Under the pieces are notes generated by a model. It searched no databases and was not told where the DNA came from. It saw nothing but the letters and a program-made list of their open reading frames with translations. Both the position numbers and the translations under genes were made by a program. A stretch of 8,682 nt of DNA from Deltaproteobacteria bacterium (GTDB lineage: Bacteria; Desulfobacterota; Binatia; Binatales; Binataceae): contig JAJZAG010000150.1 of the NCBI GenBank assembly GCA_021799555.1, positions 1 to 8,682 on the forward strand. The letters are read 5' to 3'. Each line of letters begins with the position of its first letter. The first letter of the stretch is position 1. Positions 5,196-8,682 of the stretch are shown here, in pieces.

Positions 5196-5804
5196 ATGTC
5201 CACGCTGACCAAGCGTCAGAAACAGATGGTCGATTATCTTCAGGATTATATCAGTCAGAACGGCTATGCGCCCACACTGGCGGAGGTCGGCGAATATTTT
5301 GGATTATCGTCGTTGGCGACGGTGCATAAGCATTTACGCAATCTCGAACAAAAAGGCTTCATCCGCAGACAACACAATCACAGCCGAGCGCTAGAAATCT
5401 CAGGTGGCGGCCCCAAGGCCGAGGCGCATCGGATCGTCCTGGCAGGACAAGTCGCGGCTGGCGCACCAATTGAGGCGATCGAGAGCACCGAGACAATTAG
5501 TGTTCCCGAGGAGTTCATCCGACGCGATGATACCTTTTGCCTGCGGGTCAAGGGTGACTCGATGATAGAGGATGGGATCCGCGACGGGGATTACATAATC
5601 GTCGAGTCGCGTGACAGCGCCGACAATGGTGAAACCGTTGTCGCGTTGATCGGCAACGAAGCGACGGTCAAGAAGCTTTACCGCGAATCAGACGGAAGGG
5701 TACGGTTGCAGCCTGCGAACGCCACGATGCAGCCCATCATGGTCGATCCAGCAGAGCTATCGATTCGGGGCGTAGTGGTGGGCTTGATGCGCCACTACCG
5801 ATGA
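5196..5804 (+). CDS. lexA: LexA repressor, self-cleaving SOS regulator
   Basis: Represses DNA-damage genes and is inactivated when RecA-ssDNA filaments stimulate its autocleavage. From the ATG at 5196 it has 202 residues, the normal length. The winged-helix DNA-binding domain (1-68) starts LTKRQKQMVDYL and carries the recognition region GLSSLATVHKHLRNLEQKGF. The hinge leads to the S24 peptidase-like domain, with the cleavage dipeptide A88-G89 in GQVAAGAP, nucleophile S122 in KGDSM and general-base K159 in ATVKK, so self-cleavage looks intact. The gene diverges from the ferredoxin gene; a symmetric CACTAT-N9-ATAGTG just upstream could be its own operator. Its last 10 bases overlap the end of the convergent kinase gene, leaving no room for an intervening terminator. 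No imuA, dnaE2 or recA lies beside it. Confidence 0.96.
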   Translation: MSTLTKRQKQMVDYLQDYISQNGYAPTLAEVGEYFGLSSLATVHKHLRNLEQKGFIRRQHNHSRALEISGGGPKAEAHRIVLAGQVAAGAPIEAIESTETISVPEEFIRRDDTFCLRVKGDSMIEDGIRDGDYIIVESRDSADNGETVVALIGNEATVKKLYRESDGRVRLQPANATMQPIMVDPAELSIRGVVVGLMRHYR

Positions 5805-6658
5805 GCGCTTCGCCGATGGCCGTGCAATGCGCGCGAAGGACGCTTCAGGGATCCAGTCTGCGGCAGCATCCGGGAGCGCGCCGGAATTCGCACGATAAAG
5901 ATGGAGCCGTTGTCGGGTTCGGACTCAACCTCGAGAGCGGCACCGAGCGCTTCCAGGTTTCGCTTAACGACCGAAAGCCCGAGTCCCATTCCGCGGTATC
6001 GCCTGCGACTGCTGCCCGATAGCTGAGAGCATCGCGCGAACGCAGCCTGAAGGCGGGATCGATCGATTCCGGAACCGGTGTCTCGTACCCTTAGTTCGAT
6101 TTCCTCGCAATGTTTCAGATCCGGGACGGCGCGGAAAGAGATCGTCACCGAGCCTTGCTCGGTGAATTTTATCGCGTTGGCGGCCAGATTGAGCACGACT
6201 GCACGGAGCGCGTGCCGTCGCAGGCGGACGCGGGCGGGAGCGTGATTGAGGTCGATATCGAGCGCGAGATGCTTCTTATGGTTGGCGGCTTCGAGCGCGG
6301 GCATGATCTCGGCAATCAAGTCGGCAAGCTCAATCTCGTCGTCGAAATCGGCTTCGGCACGCGCCGCGGCAAAGGCAAAATCCAAAACATTTTCAACGGT
6401 TTGCGCGAGGTCATGAGCGCTCATGTTGAGGCGCTCTATAACCTCGCGCGGCGCGGCGCCGAGCTCGTGAGTCAGGTCATTACGCAGGATATCGAGATAG
6501 CCAAGGAGAATTTGCGTGGGGGTGCGCAACTCGTGCGCGAGGTTCGCGAGCGACTCGAGCTGAACTCCGTGGTCCCAGCGCCGAGAAGCTGCTGCCGCAC
6601 GGCGGCCCTGTCGGCCTCGTTTGGCCTCCAGCGTCCCGATTGGTGGAAAATATGCCAC
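5795..6658 (-). CDS. Soluble sensor histidine kinase without a recognisable sensor domain
   Basis: A two-component kinase that would autophosphorylate and pass phosphate to a response regulator. Of 287 residues, the dimerisation/phosphoacceptor domain (about 34-100) has the H-box LANLAHELRTP with H42. The HATPase_c domain (about 140-262) has the N-box VVLNLAANAIKF (N157/N161), G1 box RDTGSGID and G2 box RGMGLGLSV. Only about 33 basic residues precede the H-box, so there is no PAS, GAF, HAMP or membrane segment; input must come from a partner or from the C-terminal tail. That tail (about 262-287) is Arg/Pro-rich and of unknown role. The start is a GTG at 6658 with a GGGGG run just upstream; an in-frame stop lies shortly before it and no in-frame ATG is available. 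No response regulator gene is directly beside it, although sigma-54 regulators lie on both sides. Confidence 0.9.
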   Translation of the reverse strand: MAYFPPIGTLEAKRGRQGRRAAAASRRWDHGVQLESLANLAHELRTPTQILLGYLDILRNDLTHELGAAPREVIERLNMSAHDLAQTVENVLDFAFAAARAEADFDDEIELADLIAEIMPALEAANHKKHLALDIDLNHAPARVRLRRHALRAVVLNLAANAIKFTEQGSVTISFRAVPDLKHCEEIELRVRDTGSGIDRSRLQAAFARCSQLSGSSRRRYRGMGLGLSVVKRNLEALGAALEVESEPDNGSIFIVRIPARSRMLPQTGSLKRPSRALHGHRRSAHR

Positions 6659-7242
6659 GTTCCCCCTTTTCGGTCTCTGCTCGCCTATTCATCAGAGCTC
6701 TAGAGCCGGGCGAGCTAAATCATTCAAACGATCTCGACCGTACGGGAACGGGACACCGCGTCCAATCAGAAAAACACTTAGAAGAATAAAGTAAAGTACC
6801 TAGACCGTGAGGAGAAATTGCTTAGAAGAACAGACCCAAACGGCAATTTGTCATGCGCACGCTAATATCGCGGCGCAAGTGCCCGGCGCTCCGTATCCGC
6901 ATGCGGGAAACGGTCTAACGATATTGGCCGGGCGCGGTCTGAATTCAGGATGGTCGGGCGTTCGGACGGTGAGGAGAGATGACCGGCCGGAGCCGATGGG
7001 ACTTCGGACGTCGATTGTAATCTGAAGCCGATAGTTCGCGGACGGCTTTTCGGCGATCCTCCCGAAGGAGACCTTTGCGTAACTCAACCGGGGAGGTGTG
7101 CAGGTGCCGAGGGCCAGATTCCTCGCGACGCGAGCCCTGCCGCACGATGTTCACGGTGCGAGATGCGTTGTATGTACGCGCTCGGAATTGCATCCCAGAT
7201 AACGCGGAGATGGCACTCGATAAGAACCGCTTCCAACAACGA
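6659..7242. other. Long intergenic stretch upstream of the kinase gene
   Basis: 584 bases without a convincing gene. It holds a 10-base palindrome GCTCTAGAGC (6697-6706), an A/T-rich patch (about 6770-6835) carrying the word CTTAGAAGAA twice (6777-6786 and 6821-6830), and a half copy of the 83-bp inverted-repeat element (7068-7126). Frames on both strands (for example 6851-7087 minus, 6807-7025 plus and 7075-7458 plus) give low-complexity translations without motifs; the last of these lies antisense to tatA. The kinase promoter should be here, most likely near the A/T-rich patch, but no hexamer pair was good enough to call. Confidence 0.45.
7068..7126. repeat. Second copy of the 59-bp arm of the inverted-repeat element
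   Basis: Aligns without gaps to 3782-3840 with 9 differences in 59 bases, including the terminal GAGACCTTTGCGTAACT. The matching right terminus seen in the first copy is missing: no AGTTACGCAAAGG-like word follows. This is either a solo end left by a lost insertion sequence or a truncated miniature element. The first 17 bases are exactly the inverse of the other copy's right end, whereas they differ by one base from its left end. Confidence 0.65.
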
Positions 7243-7257
7243 TCAAGCGGGCTTGAT
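7242..7257 (-). terminator. Possible weak hairpin at the tatA stop codon
   Basis: ATCAAG-CCCG-CTTGAT on the minus strand forms a 6-bp stem (nominally 7 with a 2-base loop) that includes the tatA stop codon. The following bases CGTTGTTGG are only partly T-rich, so intrinsic termination would be weak. It could instead protect the mRNA 3' end or occur by chance. Confidence 0.3.
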
Positions 7258-7470
7258 TGGGTTGTTATCGACGGGAGTCGCAGCGGGAGTGGATTCGGCG
7301 GACTTCTGAACGGGCTTGCTGGTCTCGTCAGAATCGTTCATCGCCTTTTTGAAGTCGCGGATCGCCTTGCCGAGCGCGCCGCCGACGTCGCCGAGCTTGT
7401 TAGGCCCGAATATCACGAGCACGATCAGCAGAATGACCAGCAGATGCCACGGAGCTAAAAGGTCGCCCAT
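7243..7470 (-). CDS. tatA: Sec-independent translocase protein TatA/TatE
   Basis: A pore-forming subunit of the twin-arginine pathway, which exports folded proteins across the inner membrane. The 75 residues are typical: a very short N-terminus (MGDLLAPWH), one membrane helix (about 8-22, LLVILLIVLVIF), the FGPNKL hinge and an amphipathic helix GGALGKAIRDFKKAMND, then a polar Pro/Ser/Ala tail. GGAGA lies 8 bases before the ATG. No tatB or tatC is in view; a lone tatA is common outside the enterobacteria. It lies 82 bases downstream of the second sigma-54 regulator on the same strand, so read-through transcription is possible, though the gap is large enough for its own promoter. TatB is less likely because the protein is short and has TatA-type hinge residues. 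Confidence 0.94.
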   Translation of the reverse strand: MGDLLAPWHLLVILLIVLVIFGPNKLGDVGGALGKAIRDFKKAMNDSDETSKPVQKSAESTPAATPVDNNPIKPA

Positions 7471-7552
7471 ATTGGTTCTCCGGCGGCCGGATGCGACCGC
7501 CCAAGTTAGAGTCTATATCCGCATTACGCGCAATGCCATCCGGGTTGCGATG

Positions 7553-8682
7553 CTACGCGATACGCGCCGCCGGCTCAGCGCCGCCGTTTACTCCAACGTC
7601 ATCGAGCCGGTAGCGTTGCACTTTGCGGTAGAGGGTCGACAGATGAATGCCTAAAACTTGCGCGGCTTTCGCCTTGTCGCCTTCGGTTTTTTCCAGCACG
7701 CGCTTAATGTGCTCGCGTTCGAGTTCTTCGAGCGTCAGGCCGGAGCTTTCAAGGTTCGCGACGGCGGCGGTCGAGGGACTGCGCAGCTTGTCGGGCAGGT
7801 CGTGGGAGTGGATAACGTCGGTTTCGGCGAGGATCGCGGCGCGTTCGATGGTGTTTTCGAGTTCGCGCACGTTGCCGGGCCACGGGTAATTGATCAGCAA
7901 ACGCATCGCGCCCTTCGAAAACCGCATGGCGCTGCGCACGAGCGATTTCTCTGATTTGCGCAAGAAATGGTTCGCGAGCAGCGGGATATCGTCCTTGCGG
8001 TCTCGCAACGGCGGAAGATTGATATTGATTACGTTAATCCGATAGAGCAGTTCTTCGCGAAAGCGTCCGGCCTTGACCTCCGCATCCAGATTGCGATTGG
8101 TGGCGCACAGCACGCGGACATCGAAGGCGATCGGATCATTCGAGCCGAGCGGATAACATTCCCGCTCCTGGAGGGCGCGTAGCAGCTTGACCTGGAGCGA
8201 CAGCGGCATCTCGCCTATTTCGTCGAAGAAGACGGTGCCCTTGTCGGCCGCCTTGAGGAGACCGAGTTTGTCCTGTCCCGCGCCCGTGAACGCTCCTTTT
8301 TTGTAGCCGAACAATTCGCTTTCGAGCAGATTCTCGGGCAGTGCTCCGCAATTGATCGGCAGAAAACGTCCGCCGGACCGTTCGGAAGTGAAATGAATCG
8401 CGCGCGCGACCAGTTCCTTGCCCGTGCCCGATTCTCCCGTGATCAGGACACTGGAATCGGTGCGCGCGACTTTTTCCATCACGCGGAAGACCTGCTCGAT
8501 GGCGTCGCCCTTGCCGATGATGTTTTCGAAGCGGTACTTTTCGCGCAATTCCTGGCGCAGATAGCGGTTTTCGCGGAACAGCGCCTTGGCCTCGAGCGCT
8601 TTGCCGACGACCGCTTTCAAATGCTCATTGGCAAACGGTTTGGTGATGTAATCGTAGGCCCCTTCGTGCAGCGCCTCGACAG
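7553..8682 (-). CDS. Sigma-54-dependent response regulator, NtrC type (N-terminus cut by window edge)
   Basis: A sigma-54 activator of which 375 C-terminal residues are visible; the gene continues past the right edge, and in-frame codons up to 8680 encode the end of a receiver domain (GAYDYITKPF, with the conserved switch Lys). The apparent TTG start at 8620 is therefore not the start. The AAA+ domain follows, with Walker A GESGTGKE, the canonical sigma-54 contact loop GAFTGA, Walker B VFFDEIGE, an LPPLRDRKDDI segment and PWPGNVREL. A Fis-type HTH closes the protein (EREHIKRVLEKTEGDKAKAA, then LGIHLSTLYRKVQRY). The GAFTGA loop and complete HTH make it look fully functional. It resembles the regulator at the left edge, but sequence outside the conserved motifs differs, so the two are paralogues rather than a recent duplication. 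Its targets and kinase are not shown here. Confidence 0.95.
   Translation of the reverse strand, partial: VEALHEGAYDYITKPFANEHLKAVVGKALEAKALFRENRYLRQELREKYRFENIIGKGDAIEQVFRVMEKVARTDSSVLITGESGTGKELVARAIHFTSERSGGRFLPINCGALPENLLESELFGYKKGAFTGAGQDKLGLLKAADKGTVFFDEIGEMPLSLQVKLLRALQERECYPLGSNDPIAFDVRVLCATNRNLDAEVKAGRFREELLYRINVININLPPLRDRKDDIPLLANHFLRKSEKSLVRSAMRFSKGAMRLLINYPWPGNVRELENTIERAAILAETDVIHSHDLPDKLRSPSTAAVANLESSGLTLEELEREHIKRVLEKTEGDKAKAAQVLGIHLSTLYRKVQRYRLDDVGVNGGAEPAARIA

Noticed and set aside
6110..6703. 197-codon plus-strand frame
   Set aside because: Antisense to the histidine kinase, whose H, N, G1 and G2 boxes are all present on the minus strand.

Overview
The window reads as GC-rich bacterial chromosome carrying regulatory and redox housekeeping genes with a small accessory patch. 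The gene set is two sigma-54-dependent (NtrC-type) response regulators, a soluble histidine kinase, LexA, an adrenodoxin-type ferredoxin with a flavin reductase, a glutathione S-transferase and a TatA/E protein. That mix suggests a Gram-negative, probably aerobic or soil-living lineage of the deltaproteobacterial, Binatota or Acidobacteriota type. This placement is an inference from family resemblance only, and no marker RNA is present.

Layout, left to right. Positions 1-1389 (minus strand) hold a sigma-54 response regulator whose HTH end runs off the left edge; a plausible sigma-70-type promoter lies just upstream at 1428-1456. Positions 1457-1774 show no convincing gene. At 1775-2009 (minus) lies a decayed N-terminal scrap of an FAD-dependent aromatic-ring hydroxylase, with a broken dinucleotide-binding motif and a one-base frameshift. 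Positions 2032-2853 (plus) hold three tightly overlapping small ORFs, the last with a four-cysteine zinc ribbon. An opposing small ORF at 2657-2986 overlaps the third. This accessory-looking patch is the least understood part of the window.

The conserved genes resume at 3018 with a glutathione S-transferase (minus). After an 83-bp element with 17-bp terminal inverted repeats (3782-3864), a ferredoxin/flavin-reductase pair (5057 down to 3953, minus) overlaps by 11 bp and so probably forms one translationally coupled electron-transfer unit. lexA (5196-5804, plus) diverges from the ferredoxin gene. The space between them carries two inverted repeats, one of which (CACTAT-N9-ATAGTG) is a good candidate for the lexA operator. 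lexA runs tail-to-tail into a soluble histidine kinase gene (5795-6658, minus) with a 10-bp overlap.

A 584-bp non-coding stretch follows, containing a second, half-length copy of the repeat (7068-7126, 50 of 59 bases identical). Then come tatA (7243-7470, minus) and the second sigma-54 response regulator (7553-8682, minus), whose receiver domain runs off the right edge. The orphan kinase could serve either flanking response regulator; the sequence does not decide this.

I found no tRNA, rRNA, CRISPR array or complete insertion sequence. The most interesting items are the coupled zinc-ribbon cassette, the short inverted-repeat element present in two states, the decaying monooxygenase and the candidate LexA operator. 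None is proof of a new system.
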